Source: Toxonevra muliebris
Taxonomy: Eukaryota; Arthropoda; Insecta; Diptera; Pallopteridae
Length of the DNA stretch: 64,000 nucleotides
Assembly: GCA_963691655.1 (NCBI GenBank)
Contig: OY829326.1
Span: 72,347,235 to 72,411,234 of the forward strand
Direction: 5' to 3'
The translations under genes and the position numbers were made by a program. Positions within the stretch are counted from its first letter, which is position 1. The number at the start of each line of letters is the position of its first letter. Positions 1 to 11,029 of the stretch are shown here, piece after piece. The notes beneath the pieces are model-generated. The model searched no databases, was not told the DNA's origin, and saw only the letters and a program-made list of their open reading frames with translations.

Positions 1-884
1 AGAGACTTGACTTGAAATTGCTGCAGCCACCATTACCACCACCTGAGAGCCACCTGCCTTACGCAATTAAGTTTCTTTTAAGCTATGGAGAGACAACAAA
101 TGGGCATGAGTAATAAATAAAATTTATATTGCATACCTACATATCTGTGTATGTATGTGTGTAGGAATATAGATAAATTCTATCAACTTAAGGCCAAGCT
201 TCACAAAAAAAAAAAAAAAACGTGAAACAGTAGCTGGACGCATTCGAGATAAGCTTCGAGCTTACACAAAAATACTACGAGAAAATAATTTATTTTCTGT
301 TAGGTCTCTAGAACTTAAGCCTAATTGACGCTATAGTAATCAAGTGTGTCAAAATGGAGATTTCTTTTTTATGTTACTAATTCGTTTTCTTTTTTTGTAG
401 CGCTACATTAGATTGAATCGCAAAAGGCGATATAAACGAATAGAGGGTGTACCTGCAGATATGAAAAAGCCAAGCAGCAGTTATCTAAATAAGGTCCACA
501 AATAATATTAAACAAGCTTTGAGACATCAATTAAAAATTTTGTATTTCTTGTTGAATCTCAGACCATGCGCTCAGGAATAGTTCAAGCATGTGAGCAACC
601 AAAGCAGGAATAGACTAAATTTATCTAATACACATTTTCTTATGCTAAAAAAAAAAAAAAAATATGCTTCATTAAATCAGGATCGTGATTCTATATATTA
701 AAAAATAACGTACTCTACGTAGCAATTTTGAGTCTATGGAATTTTTTTCTGAAAGGGTTGGGGAGAGAGGTTTATAAGCTTTTAAAATCTTTACACAGCG
801 CTACTGTTTATCTTATACAGTGCGTCCAAAAATTAGGCATATTTTTTTCTGTATTCCAGACGATCTTTATATCATGTTTCACCG
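1..884. other. No gene seen
   Basis: AT-rich sequence with A-runs near 205-220 and 647-661. I see no coding potential, RNA gene or recognisable element. Confidence 0.6.
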
Positions 885-1120
885 ATTTTCCAAATATCAT
901 ACTATATTTTCGAATTTTGGTTTGAATTTGGATCTCAGTTTTGGTCTGAGTTTTGATAAGAATTTGGTTCGATTTTGGTCACGATCTGAGCTTCTGTCTA
1001 AATATCGATCTAAATTTTTGGTCATAATTTGGGTCGATTTTTGTTCAGCATTTTTGGGTCAGATTTTGGTCTGAATACTGAATTCATTTTTGTCTGGTTT
1101 TCAATTTAGTGGTCTAGTCT
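885..1120 (+). repeat. 12-bp-periodic TTTGGTCTGA array, short copy
   Basis: Degenerate repeats of the core ATTTTGGTCTGA spaced about 12 bases apart, for example around 915-1080. The same motif builds much longer arrays at 28.7 and 31 kb and occurs inverted at 23.2 kb. Open frames crossing it are by-products of the period being a multiple of three. Confidence 0.7.
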
Positions 1121-2397
1121 AATGTGTTTAGAGTTCAATGGACGTTACAGTTCCAAAAAAAAGGAGTGGATCCAGAAGGGAAAAAGGTGGCTATGAGGAC
1201 ATCCTCAGGTCTTAATAAAAATGTGTTTGCTAAACCAACTTCAATATATTTTTAATGTCTTCTAAATTCTTTGAGTGCTATTTTTGTATCTATATTTTTT
1301 ATAATCAGCTCCGCAGATTCAAGATCAATATGATCACTGATATTTTTAAAATTTTTTGAATAATCAGTCAAAATATTGGGTTAAGAAGGAATAAGGGGCA
1401 GTGGGGTTTGTATACTCCTTCAAATCAGTTGAAATGCCAAAAAAATTTGAAAAGTTTAGTTTTTAACAATTGGGGAATGTAGTCTGGGCTAGAACACCTT
1501 TTGACTTTTCCCCATAACTTCCGTTGTGGAGTTTCACATAATATCATTGGAAAGATCTCGCAAAATGCAATGTTTTTGCTGAAAATTGGAAAATGATTGG
1601 ATTGATAGTTTAGAAGTTATGTTCATTTGAAAAAAATAAAAAATTATTCAAGTTTGGAACATTCAGTGGAGGTCGGAAGCCGTAGAAAATCAATGAGATA
1701 TGCAAATGAAAGAAAAAGGCTGGAATACACTTGAAAATGGGGAGGAAAGGAAAACTGAAATCGAAAAAAATAGCGCGCTGAGTGAATTTTTAAATTTCCC
1801 CTCGTGTCTCGCGAAAAGGAAAATTAAAAAAAATCTGTACAAATCATTTAAAACAATTAATATATATTTTTTTCAATTGAAATGACGTTTTCGACACTTT
1901 CCGACGTGAAAAAATTAGTTTCCGATGTCATAACGCATCATAGCCGCAAAATTTTGGGTGTTCCGACCCAGATTTCACGCGCCATTTTGCATCGTATAAC
2001 GCAAACTACAAATGCGTGATGCGAACACCAAATAACGCTCCAAATTTTCAAATTTCTGTTCGCGCTCAGAACTTAATTGACATGAAAAGCTTGCTGCCAT
2101 CGTGACAAAGAATTTTGCACACACACACGTAGATGGCGCTAGTGTCCGACCTATACAATGTTCTAACCTAGGCAGCATTCCCCTATATTTTGTGTTATTT
2201 GCCTTCCAGACCCATTCAGTAATAGAGATCAGTACTGATATTTTCCCAGTTTTGGTCCAAGAGAAAGGAAGAAGGAGATATGCAGCTATTGATTGCCTCA
2301 AATCAGTTAAAATGATAAATACAAATTTTTAACATTTATTTTATAATTATAAATTTTTCTCCAAATTTAATATATTTCTAAATATTTTCTCAATTCT
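1121..2397. other. No gene seen
   Basis: AT-rich sequence. Overlapping open frames on both strands near 1975-2330 have no recognisable domain and look like chance. Confidence 0.5.
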
Positions 2398-2918
2398 TTA
2401 ACCCTTCAATACCCACTGGTCACTGCAGTGACCAACCACTTCCGCGGCTGCCTATGCCGCCATTTTACGTTCGCCATTTAAAATAAATATCTGATTTTAC
2501 TGACAAAAGATTTCTTCATCAATACGTACAAATAATTATGGAAAAATGACAACTGTTGTACAGTTATTTTTAGCTCGAAAAGCATGTTTTGTAAAAATTT
2601 TAAACAACTAACTGAAAAAAAGGTGTTTTTATTTTCGAATTTTGTGTAATAAATATATTGCCGTGTGAACAAATTTGTGTCAGACGGTATGGGATAACAC
2701 CAAATAACTGTTTTTAAAAATTATTGCGAATGTATTTCAGTTTATTCTCTAGATAATCGCCAAAGGTTACTACAGAGGTCAACCATGTAAATTAAAATAA
2801 CTGCACCTTAAACTAATTTATTTGAAAACACGTAGAACAAACGTTGTTCGGAATCACAAATACTACCTCTGGGTATGTTTTTAATTGAAATCGGACGTAT
2901 TGGGCGTTTAAGGGTTAA
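2398..2918. mobile_element. piggyBac-like non-autonomous element with TTAA duplication
   Basis: TTAA occurs at both edges (2398-2401 and 2915-2918). The left end reads CCCTTCAATACCCA and the right end, reverse-complemented, CCCTTAAACGCCCA, so short terminal inverted repeats abut TTAA as in the piggyBac superfamily. A perfect 16-bp palindrome, GGTCACTGCAGTGACC, lies at 2418-2433, just inside the left end. In characterised piggyBac elements a palindromic internal repeat binds the cysteine-rich domain of the transposase, so this is its likely role (inference). The 513-bp interior has no coding capacity. Confidence 0.7.
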
Positions 2919-3250
2919 ACGAATAATAAGAAGAGAGGATGAATTAGTTAAAATGTCAAAATGAGAATATAAATTGCTGAAATAAGGGAACTATGATAAA
3001 GATCACTGATAAGGAACGTAGCGGGTTCCGAAATGACCGTCTGATCTGCGTGTTCTTCTTCTAACATGATTGATCATTAAAGCCTATTTATTTTGATAAT
3101 TAATGAAAATTTTGAATATTTGTTTCCAAATTCAATATTTGCTCTAAATTATTGATAATCAATAAATCCAGATGAGTGATCCCTTGTGATTCCACAAGGG
3201 ATTATGGGGACTCCCCCAAATCATTTAAAATTCTTGATCTGAGCCAGTAA
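2919..3250. other. No gene seen
   Basis: About 330 bp between a TTAA element and the mariner. I see nothing recognisable. Confidence 0.5.
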
Positions 3251-3252
3251 TA

Positions 3253-4586
3253 CCACGTTGATCAAAAAGTTTTCAGAATAACAACCGTGTGGTGCTCCCA
3301 TCGTTCCGATTTGAGTTCTGTTTTTTTGTTAAGTTGGTACATCTGATGTTGATATTCCACCTTAATCATAGCGTCATATATTATATATAGCTTGACATTT
3401 GCAAAAGTTACGTAGCCAAGCATACATCTATCTCTGTGTGTGCTGGCGATTTTTTACAATTTTAGAAATAGATTTAAATATTCAACAACGAACTTGTATT
3501 AAATTTTGAGTAAAAAACAGATGTAATGGTTCGCGAACGTTGGAAAAATGTTTCGGCAACGATTCTCTAAAGAAAACGGTCGTTTACCAGTGGCACGAGC
3601 GGTTCAAAAGTGGTCGTGAGTCAATCGAAGATGATGAACGCAGTGGCAGACCATCGACATCGAAAACCGACGAAAACATTGATAAAGTAAAAGAAATTTT
3701 GGTCAATAACCGCAAATTAACCACTAGAGTGACAGCGGAGGATTTGAACATTGCCTATGGATCCGTCCAAGACATTTTTGTTAATGATTTGGGTTTCCGT
3801 CGTGTAGCAGCAAAGTTGGTGCCAAAAGACATCAATTTCATGCAAAAAAGAGACCGTGTTGACGTCGCAAAAGACATGATTTGCGAAGCTGAATCCGATC
3901 CCACATTCATCAAAAGGATCATTACTGGAGACGAGACGAGGGTTTATGAGTACGACACGCAATCCAGACATCAGGCAAGTGAATGGCGTGCACCAAATGA
4001 GCCGAGGCCAAAAAACACGTCGTTTTTAGTCAAAAAAGAAGGCAATGCTCACGGTTTTCATGGATTACATCGGTGTAGTGCATCATGAATTTTTTCCAGA
4101 AGGCCAGACAGTAAACAAAGAGTATTATTTGGGCGTTTGAGACGTTTGAGTGAAGCAATTCGCCGAAAGAGACAAGAATTGTGGACAGAAAACTCGTGGA
4201 TTTTGCACCATAATGACGCACCGTCGCACAGTGCCATCATTATTCGTAATTTTTTGATGAAAACTGCAACAAATACCATCCAACAGCCACCGAATTCACT
4301 TGATTTGGCTCCCTGTGACTGACTTCTTTCTATTCAATCGAGTTAAAAAACCATTACTGAGAACGCGTTTCAGTAGCCGAGAGGAAGTAATGGAAAAATC
4401 GCGGGAAGCTCTGATGGACATACCGAAAACCGAATATAAAAAATGCTTCGAGGATTGGATCAAGCGCTGGCATAAGTGTGTTGCAGTCGATGGGGATTAC
4501 TTTGAAGGGGACAATATAGATTTAGATGAATAAACTTGTATTTTTAATTTTCTGAATAAATTTCGAGAACTTTTTGATCAAGGTGG
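3253..4586 (+). mobile_element. mariner (DD34D) element, copy 1
   Basis: A 1334-bp Tc1/mariner element. The left end CCACGTTGATCAAAAAGTT is inverted at the right end as AACTTTTTGATCAAGGTGG, and TA dinucleotides flank both ends (3251-3252 and 4587-4588), the canonical mariner target duplication. A second copy of the family lies inverted at 35133-36374. The transposase inside is broken, so the copy could only have moved with a transposase supplied in trans. Confidence 0.95.
3526..4533 (+). pseudogene. mariner transposase, multiply frameshifted
   Basis: Relic of a DDD transposase that cuts and pastes DNA between mariner inverted repeats. Visible from the N-terminus are VVYQWHERF and the linker RSGRPSTSKTDEN, then the first catalytic Asp in TGDET (about 3925), the WxxPNEPRP region, HHNDAP (about 4206-4225) and SLDLAPCD (third Asp, about 4315). 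The ends KCFEDWIKRWHKC and GDYFEG are preserved. The second catalytic motif, HHDNAP in copy 2, here reads HHNDAP, so the Asp is displaced. Frames change near 4035, near 4135 and at 4317-4322, where TGAC is duplicated. The N-terminal 30-odd residues expected of a mariner are missing. Flanking inverted repeats are intact. Dead gene; family assignment secure. Confidence 0.93.
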
Positions 4587-4588
4587 TA

Positions 4589-5837
4589 TGATCTCTAACT
4601 GATCTGTACTTAATATGTAGTGCACTTTATGCGCTCCTATAACCGATTTAAACTTTTTCATTTGAAACACTCTTTTAATTTTGGTTTTTGTTAATATTTT
4701 TTCATTTTTTTAAAGATAAAATAATAGAGAAAATATAATTTAACTGGAACACACCCATTCAACACCTTGGGGTATGCTCAATAGCTATTAACAATAATCA
4801 ATTTGATAGTTTTCAGTTTTCTTTGTGTTTTCAATTTGCGGTCAATTAAAATTAAAACGTTGTAATCGATTTTACTTTCATGACGAAAACATTGATTCCA
4901 CTACACTCATTCATGATTGAAGTTATTAATTCGTTTTTTTTTTTATTTTTTTTTTTATTGCAACTTTTTGTTTTATTGCATTTTTTATTGTGATATTTTG
5001 TGATTAATTTTGAGGCAGAGACAAGCATTAAGAAATCACAAAATTGAAACTGCATAATTATTAATCCGAATTTGTTTATACGAGTAGGCATGTCATATGC
5101 TGGACCCTCCATCACCGCCAGTGCTACCCCTTTTGAAAGTTTATTGTTTTCGCGCTGCGTGTGTTCGTGTTTCGCAAATTAAGGATTTTTTCGCCTACAG
5201 TTATTAAAAAAGAAATACAAAAAAATAACGTTTGCGATTTTTTTCGGTTTCAATGTTTTTATTGTTCTCGATTATTTGAGTTAAAACTGTTTTTAAGTGT
5301 GTCAGTGTTGCCAACATTTTTCAAAGGATTAACACATTTATTGATTTGTAGTTGTATATGTTTGTATTTTTATTCTGTAATTGATTTACGATTTTTGAAG
5401 GTTCTTTCTTTCTTTTCTTTCTTTCGTTTGATTGCCTTTTCCTGTTAACTGCTGTGATTTTCATTGTTGGCAATAAATTTGTTAGTTTGTTGCTTGAGTT
5501 TTATGGCCAAAAAACAAAACCAGATACTTTCATTTTTTGAGGTCAGTTAATTAATGCGCTAATTAATCAACATTTTGCATTTCCTTCAAACAAACAAGCT
5601 AAAGTTACGAAATTTGGGGTACGAATAAAATAAGGGCAAATTACAGTTACATAAAAGCGGATGCTGGCAGATTTTTGTCGAATTAAGTGAAATTATTTCA
5701 CTAGAATTTATGTGAGTGATTAAGATTTTTATTTGGCCTTGTTATTTTATAGCTCATATATTAAGTTATAGCTTGTTCATAATGAACTTATAGAATTTAG
5801 AAACTATCAACAGTAGAATTTTGTTCTATATACACTG
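4589..5837. other. No gene seen
   Basis: AT-rich, with T-runs near 4935-4980 and a TTTC stretch near 5405-5425. No coding or RNA feature recognised. Confidence 0.5.
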
Positions 5838-5849
5838 ACCCCAAACAAC

Positions 5850-6284
5850 GACCTCGATAGTCTAGTGGATAGTGCACTAGACTTTCATCCACAAGGTTGC
5901 GGGTTCGATTCCCGTCTTGGTCTGGTGGTTAATTCTCATAAACTTCTTATATTCACTAGCGATATGAAGCGGATGAGAATTATAAGAATGTGTACAAGTA
6001 CACACCTTGGTTGGTAATGGCAAAACCACCGAGCTGATAAAAAATTACCACATAGCCGTTGGGAATCGGCGTTAAACTGTAGGTCCTACCATCGCCACTG
6101 TGGTCTAGTGGAAGAGTGCCAGACTCTTGTTTCTGGAGACCCGAGTTAGATTCTCAGCTTGAGTATGTTTCTTATCTATCTTTCTTTCTCTCTTCCTTTC
6201 TTTCTTTCTTTCTTGGGGCTTTGGTACAATAGATCTTATAGGTCGCAGTGCCTGACTTTCGAGTCGTCCTTCCTTCAAATAATA
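5850..6284 (+). mobile_element. Dimeric tRNA-derived SINE, copy 1
   Basis: The first 73 nt (5850-5922) look like a tRNA-Glu(TTC): box A around TAGTCTAGTGGATAG, anticodon region CTTTCAT, box B GGTTCGATTCC, and 5' GACC able to pair with the terminal GGTC. A core (5923-6095) holds GGTAATGGCAAAACCACC and GGAATCGGCGTTAAACTGTAGGTC. A second tRNA-like unit (about 6097-6165) has box A TGGTCTAGTGG and a damaged box B. Then come a CTTT-rich tract and a 3' terminus, AATAGATCTTATAGGTCGC, shared with LINEs in this window. Imperfect target duplications (ACCCCAAACAAC at 5838-5849, ACCCCAACTAC at 6285-6295) flank it. SINEs are transcribed by RNA polymerase III from the A and B boxes and copied by a partner LINE. 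Confidence 0.85.
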
Positions 6285-6295
6285 ACCCCAACTAC

Positions 6296-7414
6296 TTTTT
6301 AATTGAAAATATTTTCCTCAAAGACGAATCGTTGTTTCTTCAATGGTAAATCCAGTATAAAGGCATTATAGTAAAATAAAATAATTTTTCTTTTTCAAAG
6401 ATTAATTTCTGGCAAAAAGTTGTACTTAGGTGCTTTTTACCTTTAATGATTTCAACTATTTTTTGTTGCAGAATATTTTCTCCAAAGAACGTTCACTATT
6501 TTGTGCAACAATTATTCCATTATAAAGGAATTATTTAAAAAAAATTTTTTTCAAGAATTAATTTCTTAAAAAAAGTAGGACCTTGGTAATTTTGACCCTC
6601 GCTAACCCCAATTACTTTTCGATAGGGAACATTTTTCACCAAAACCTTATGATGGGTTTCGCAATCGTTTACCCGGTATATTCATATATCGAATAGTGGC
6701 ATCATATAGCACCCAGAAGGGTGAATAAGAAGGATTGGTGGAGTGTTGAGGTTTACGTAATTTTTCCTCCCCTACCATGGTAAACAACTTTCTCTTAGCT
6801 ATGAAACGTTTATAAGGTAAAATAAAAAAATGTTATATTGGTCACGCGTATACCAAAATTATAGGTTTTGGTTTCCATAGCGAAAATCCCAGAAGTGAAA
6901 ATCTGAGTACAAGGTCGAAATCAGCAACCTCAAATTACGCTCAACAAGTTATCTGTTGCAGTGTGTTATCATTCAGTTCATATCGATTGAACTACTTATA
7001 ACGAACTATAGGTGCGCTACCCACTAGACTATCGAGGTTGTCTATAGTTGATCCTACCTTAAGGGAGTAAAATATCGGGGAAAATAAGAAAATTTCAGAA
7101 AAATTATAGGTATATTTTCCAAACTTCGCTACTTCTAACTCATGATAACTTCTAAAATATATTTTATATATAATTTAAAGACATTGTTGTATGTTTTCTT
7201 TGTTGCAAAGTAGGTCGCCCCATTTTCTCCGGGTGGGCCAATTACTACTAAGCCTTTTAAAATATACTTACAACTACAGTAAACCCCTGTTAAATACTTC
7301 GACTTAAAATATTAGATTTTGGAAATATATAAACGAAGAAGGCAGTTAAAAGAATTCCGCTTTACCATCTCTGGGTACTTTTAATAATCTCGCTGAAGTG
7401 CCTCGAGCAACTTA
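6296..7414. other. No gene; contains a SINE head fragment
   Basis: Mostly unrecognised. At about 7008-7040, minus strand, a box A region (TCGATAGTCTAGTGGGTAG) matches the SINE head, but the rest of the head is replaced. The stretch near 6880-6945 resembles 27.44-27.52 kb, pointing to another degraded repeat. Confidence 0.5.
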
Positions 7415-7708
7415 CGGCTGTCGAGAGTTACACTTAGGCCTGAATGGCCCATTGTAATACCACATAGTTGGACCTACAGTTTAACGCCGATTGCGAACGG
7501 CGGTGTGGCAATTTTTTATCGGCTTTGTGGTTTTGCCATTACCAACCGAGTTGTGTACTTGTACACTATCTTATAATTCTCATATACTTCATATTGATAG
7601 TGAATATAAGAAAGTTATGAAAATTAACCACCAGACGAAGACGAGAATCGACCCCGAACCTCCTAGAAGAAAGTCTAGTGCACTACCCACTAGACAATCG
7701 AGGTCGTC
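7415..7708 (-). mobile_element. Monomeric tRNA-derived SINE, copy 1
   Basis: Minus-strand copy of the same SINE family: tRNA-Glu-like head at 7636-7705 (box A with TAGTGGGTAGTGCAC, degraded box B), then the shared core (TAATGGCAAAACCAC and CGTTCGCAATCGGC in sense). After the sense motif GGTCCAACTATGTGG it lacks the second tRNA unit of the dimeric copies and ends with GGCCCATTCAGGCCTAAGTG, a different 3' module shared with the copy at 33.5 kb. Confidence 0.8.
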
Positions 7709-8154
7709 TTCCTTTTAGTTGACAACTCAAACAATTTTCAGCAGGTTTTTTTTATTTGCGAAGACCAACTTTTAACAGCCCTTATTGCAGAAAGCAAAAA
7801 ATGGTTATTCTCAGCTGATTGCGCTGAAGTGACGGAAGTATTTATAAACAAAAGGAAAAAATACATAGTGTAAAATAGAATAGAAAGAGAAGAGTGCTTC
7901 ACCAAGTCTAGCAACCAAATTGAAATGATATTAACGTTTTTCCATACAAATTTATGTGCTCCTGATGTTCTTTCTATTCAGACAAGATACGCCACTATGT
8001 TGATTGGCATCATCTCCTCCTGTCTTTCTTTCAATCAGTCCCTGGTCTGAACCATTTGTAGAACATTCCAAAATCGTTTCGGAATTCAACACTTTTATCC
8101 ATTGTCTACACCATTCCCACACCCTTCTTCGACAATCACTTCATCACTTCTATT
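7709..8154. other. No gene seen
   Basis: About 450 bp without recognisable features. Confidence 0.5.
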
Positions 8155-8232
8155 CCTATGAGAGAGGATATGATTTGAACCTGAGGCAGCTGGAACTCCA
8201 GTCTAGCACTCACTCACCAGGCCAGCGAGGAT
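8155..8232 (-). repeat. tRNA-like SINE head fragment
   Basis: Read on the minus strand, CTGGCCTGGTGAGTGAGTGC resembles box A and AGGTTCAAATC resembles box B. The middle segment CTGGAGTTCCAGCTGCCTC recurs at about 27.28 kb next to another box B (GGTTCGATTC), so this is a dispersed SINE head rather than a tRNA gene. Confidence 0.55.
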
Positions 8233-8269
8233 ATGATTGAGAGTCGATACCAGCAGAAGAATGCTGTGC

Positions 8270-8700
8270 TCAGTTAGTGTTCAAACGGAGTTCTTGAATC
8301 AAGTGATGGTGAGATGGCTGACTCGTTCAGTCACATGCAAAATCACCAACCAGGTATGGCCAGAGTATAACCCGAAACGTTCTAGGAAGCTATTATCTGT
8401 CGGTAGAAGGCAAATATATAAAGCTGTGGCAGTAATAACTGGCCACTGTCTTATAGGCGTACACGCCTCTAGATTGGGTGCACTCTCAAACGACTATCGC
8501 AGAAGTTGTAAAGACTAAGAAGGGGAGGCGTCCATTTCTCACTACTTATGATGCTGCCTAGCCCGGGCTAACTGTAAGAAAAATGCCCTGAGTCATTATT
8601 TTTTAGACGACTTATCCGACTTAAGGTCAACTGACCCTTACCTACTTGAATTTATAACAAAGTCTAATTGGTTCAACTAATTTTCAAGTTCTTAAGGGGG
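8270..8700 (+). pseudogene. RNase H LINE C-terminus, relic
   Basis: Only the region after the RNase H domain is seen. VITGHCLIGVHASRLG fits the conserved stretch upstream of the C-terminal Cys/His knuckle in RNase H-bearing LINEs of the I/R1/LOA assemblage, followed by DYRRSCKD (a damaged CxxC), further Cys residues in another frame, and a terminal stretch reading DLSDLRSTDPYLLEFITKSNWF. Stops and frameshifts break it. It resembles the LINE at 52.5-53.5 kb (GAMALRIG, LVRFINSTKWF) more than those at 11.5 or 20.4 kb. The family is recognised from motifs only; the exact clade is uncertain. Confidence 0.65.
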
Positions 8701-8789
8701 TGGAAAAAACAATGGATGTGTGCAAGGCACGCAAGATATTTGATGTGTAAACAGTTAAGCTAACTGAATGTCATATACATAAGCTCACA

Positions 8790-9665
8790 TATGTATAGTA
8801 GATGGCTTATTTTGCTAAAGTATTTCAGATCTTCATTGTGACAGCAGAATATGAAAATAGGGTGCTAAAAACCAATTAAAATGAAAAAAAAAAATTTAAA
8901 TTTGTGGAAACTGGATGCGCTACTCCGAAAACCGTGATTTTTAAGGATGTTTTACAATAGGTTTGGGATTTTGTATGGAAAAAGCATTTAACTTGCATAT
9001 AAAAGATTTTCAGATATCCATATCTATGTAAAAAATGCCGCTACATATACATACATGTACATATAATACTGTAATTGACAGACGAAAATAAAGAATACAA
9101 ATTTCCACAATAAGACAATTTTTTCAACTCCTGCTTTGTTTTTTCGTGCAATTTTTTGACGACATTTGTCAAAGGTGAACTTGATTGTACTCGACATGTG
9201 TTCACTAAAAGTTAATTTTCTAGTTCAAATATAACTCGATTTGAAAAATGTTTGTTCTTTAAATAAACTAAATTGAATTACCTACAATCGTGCTTGCTTT
9301 AATTTTAAAAAAATTACCGCTATATTCAAAATCCTAACGGGTGAATTTAAAAATTCGAAAAAAAAGTGCTAACTGGTCACTTTAGGCGCTAGGGGTGGCT
9401 TAGAGTTCAGTTGTATCAAAAAACTGGGTACGTCATCTTTTATATGCAAGATAAATGTTTTTTCCATACAAGATCCCAAACTCATTGTAAAACATTCTTT
9501 TAAATCACGGTTTTCGGAGTAGCGCACCGAGTTTTCGCAAATTGAAATTTTTTTTCATTTTAATTGGTTTTTAGCACCCTATTTTCATATTCTGCTGTCA
9601 CAATGAAGATCTGAAATACTTTAGCAAAATGTATGGAGCAAATAAGCCATCTAATGTATAGCCAT
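8790..9665. mobile_element. Foldback-type element with ~210-bp inverted arms
   Basis: The left arm (8801-9008) and right arm (9435-9651) are inverted copies: both carry CAGATCTTCATTGTGACAGC, TATGAAAATAGGGTGCTAAA, CGCTACTCCGAAAACCGTGA and TTGCATATAAAAGAT in the same order. About 425 bp of AT-rich sequence without coding capacity separates them. A clear target duplication was not seen. A diverged single arm lies at 10.78-10.94 kb. Confidence 0.75.
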
Positions 9666-10063
9666 ATATAGGAATTTAATGTATAATATATATGCTTAGG
9701 TAATGTATAATCTATATGCTTAGGTAATTAATTCAAATTAAAACAATTATTTTATAAACTTAAAAACTTTTTAGATATCATTATCTTTTATATATAATAG
9801 CCCAATTCACCATAAATTGCAAATGGTCTTGCATCATTGCAAATGCAAATTTTTATTCCATATCACATATATTTGTTGTTGTGATGGCATAAATATTTTG
9901 CAATTGCACCAAATCGTGAATAGAGCTGTTATGTTGTAGTTGCATTATTTTTCTTTTACTCAATGCATCGGGATCTATATGCTCGCATATACGCAGCTGC
10001 ACTTGCATCCTTTTTTTCGCGCTTTAATTTTGAAATTTTATTAGATGTGAAAATTTTTCATAA
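9666..10063. other. No gene seen
   Basis: About 400 bp of AT-rich sequence, with a short duplication of ATATGCTTAGGTAAT near 9690-9728. Confidence 0.5.
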
Positions 10064-10139
10064 CGTCGTCTGAGAATTGATTTGGCGTATAGGTATATGA
10101 ATTTGTACACACATACGTCAAATCAATCTTCAGGCGACG
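10064..10139. repeat. Short hairpin, 27-bp arms
   Basis: Arms at 10064-10090 (CGTCGTCTGAGAATTGATTT start) and 10113-10139 (AAATCAATCTTCAGGCGACG end) are near-perfect inverted copies around a 22-nt loop. A single arm recurs at about 41978-42007, so it is a dispersed repeat. Confidence 0.6.
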
Positions 10140-10156
10140 ATAAGTGCTTTCCACAT

Positions 10157-10194
10157 TTAACCTTAGAAAGGCAACAGGGATGACTAGTCACCCC
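10157..10194 (+). repeat. TTAA end plus palindrome (piggyBac-like), single end
   Basis: TTAA followed by CCTTAGAAAGGCAACA and then the imperfect palindrome GGGATGACTAGTCACCCC (10177-10194). Spacing from TTAA to palindrome matches the elements at 2.4 and 41.8 kb. I could not assign the opposite end. Confidence 0.45.
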
Positions 10195-10774
10195 ACTACT
10201 TTTTAAAAGCATCGCAAAGAGAGTTGCCTTAACTGCATTTAATAAAAATAAAAAAGAATGTATTTTTATTGAAGTAAATAAGTGATTTTATAATAAATAA
10301 GTTTGATTTTTTCTGTTTAATATTTTTTTGCTGATTGATTTGCTATCATTATCTCTATCTATCTAATCTAACTAACCGAATGCAAAACCTATCAAACGCC
10401 TGTGTTTGCTACGGCGACTTCTCTGCTTGTATGGTATAGTCGATGTCCACACGTTTAACACCAACAAATAATTCTACATACATAAATGTACATACACATT
10501 TTGTTTTCGTATGTTTTGTTTGTATGTGTGAGTAAATTGATCGAAACATAAACAAACAAACTCCGCTCGTATTTTAATTTCTCCCTCTCTTCTTCTCTTC
10601 TCTTTGTTGTTTAGAGTAGCACAGTCATGCCGCGCAGTAGTGTGAGCGAGAGGGGAACTGGACGTTACAGTTATCTTACATCTTACGATACAGTTATTGT
10701 TACATTTTACACATTTGAAATTTTGCCCATACCGTGAGCTAAAATGTTTACACATCAAAAACACCCACCTAAAC
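10195..10774. other. No gene seen
   Basis: AT-rich DNA. A minus-strand open frame over part of it has no recognisable domain. Confidence 0.45.
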
Positions 10775-10938
10775 GATTTTCTGAAAAGAAAAATTTAAAA
10801 TTACAAAAACTGGATAGGCTATTCTGAAAAGCATGATTCAAAAGCATGTTTTACACTAGGTTTGGAATGCAAAAAACATTCATTTTGCACATAAAATAAA
10901 TTTCAGATATCATCATTATGTAAAATAAGCCGTTAAAG
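10775..10938 (+). repeat. Solo arm of the 8.8-kb foldback element
   Basis: Diverged copy of the left arm of 8790-9665: shared order of AAAACTGGAT, GGCTATTCTGAAAAGC, CATGTTTTACACTAGGTTTG and TTTCAGATATCAT. Only one arm is present. Confidence 0.55.
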
Positions 10939-11029
10939 CGAATAACGTACCAACTAAACCGAAAGCCACCTCACACATAGAGCAAAGCTTTTCGATGAGA
11001 AGTTACTCATAAATTGTTTACAAAATTTA

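Noticed and set aside
1975..2332. Small gene on either strand (overlapping frames)
   Set aside because: Both frames lack motifs and overlap antisense; no supporting signal.
5850..5922. Functional tRNA-Glu gene
   Set aside because: Anticodon and acceptor stems are mismatched and the same unit recurs attached to one SINE body at several sites, so it is a SINE head.
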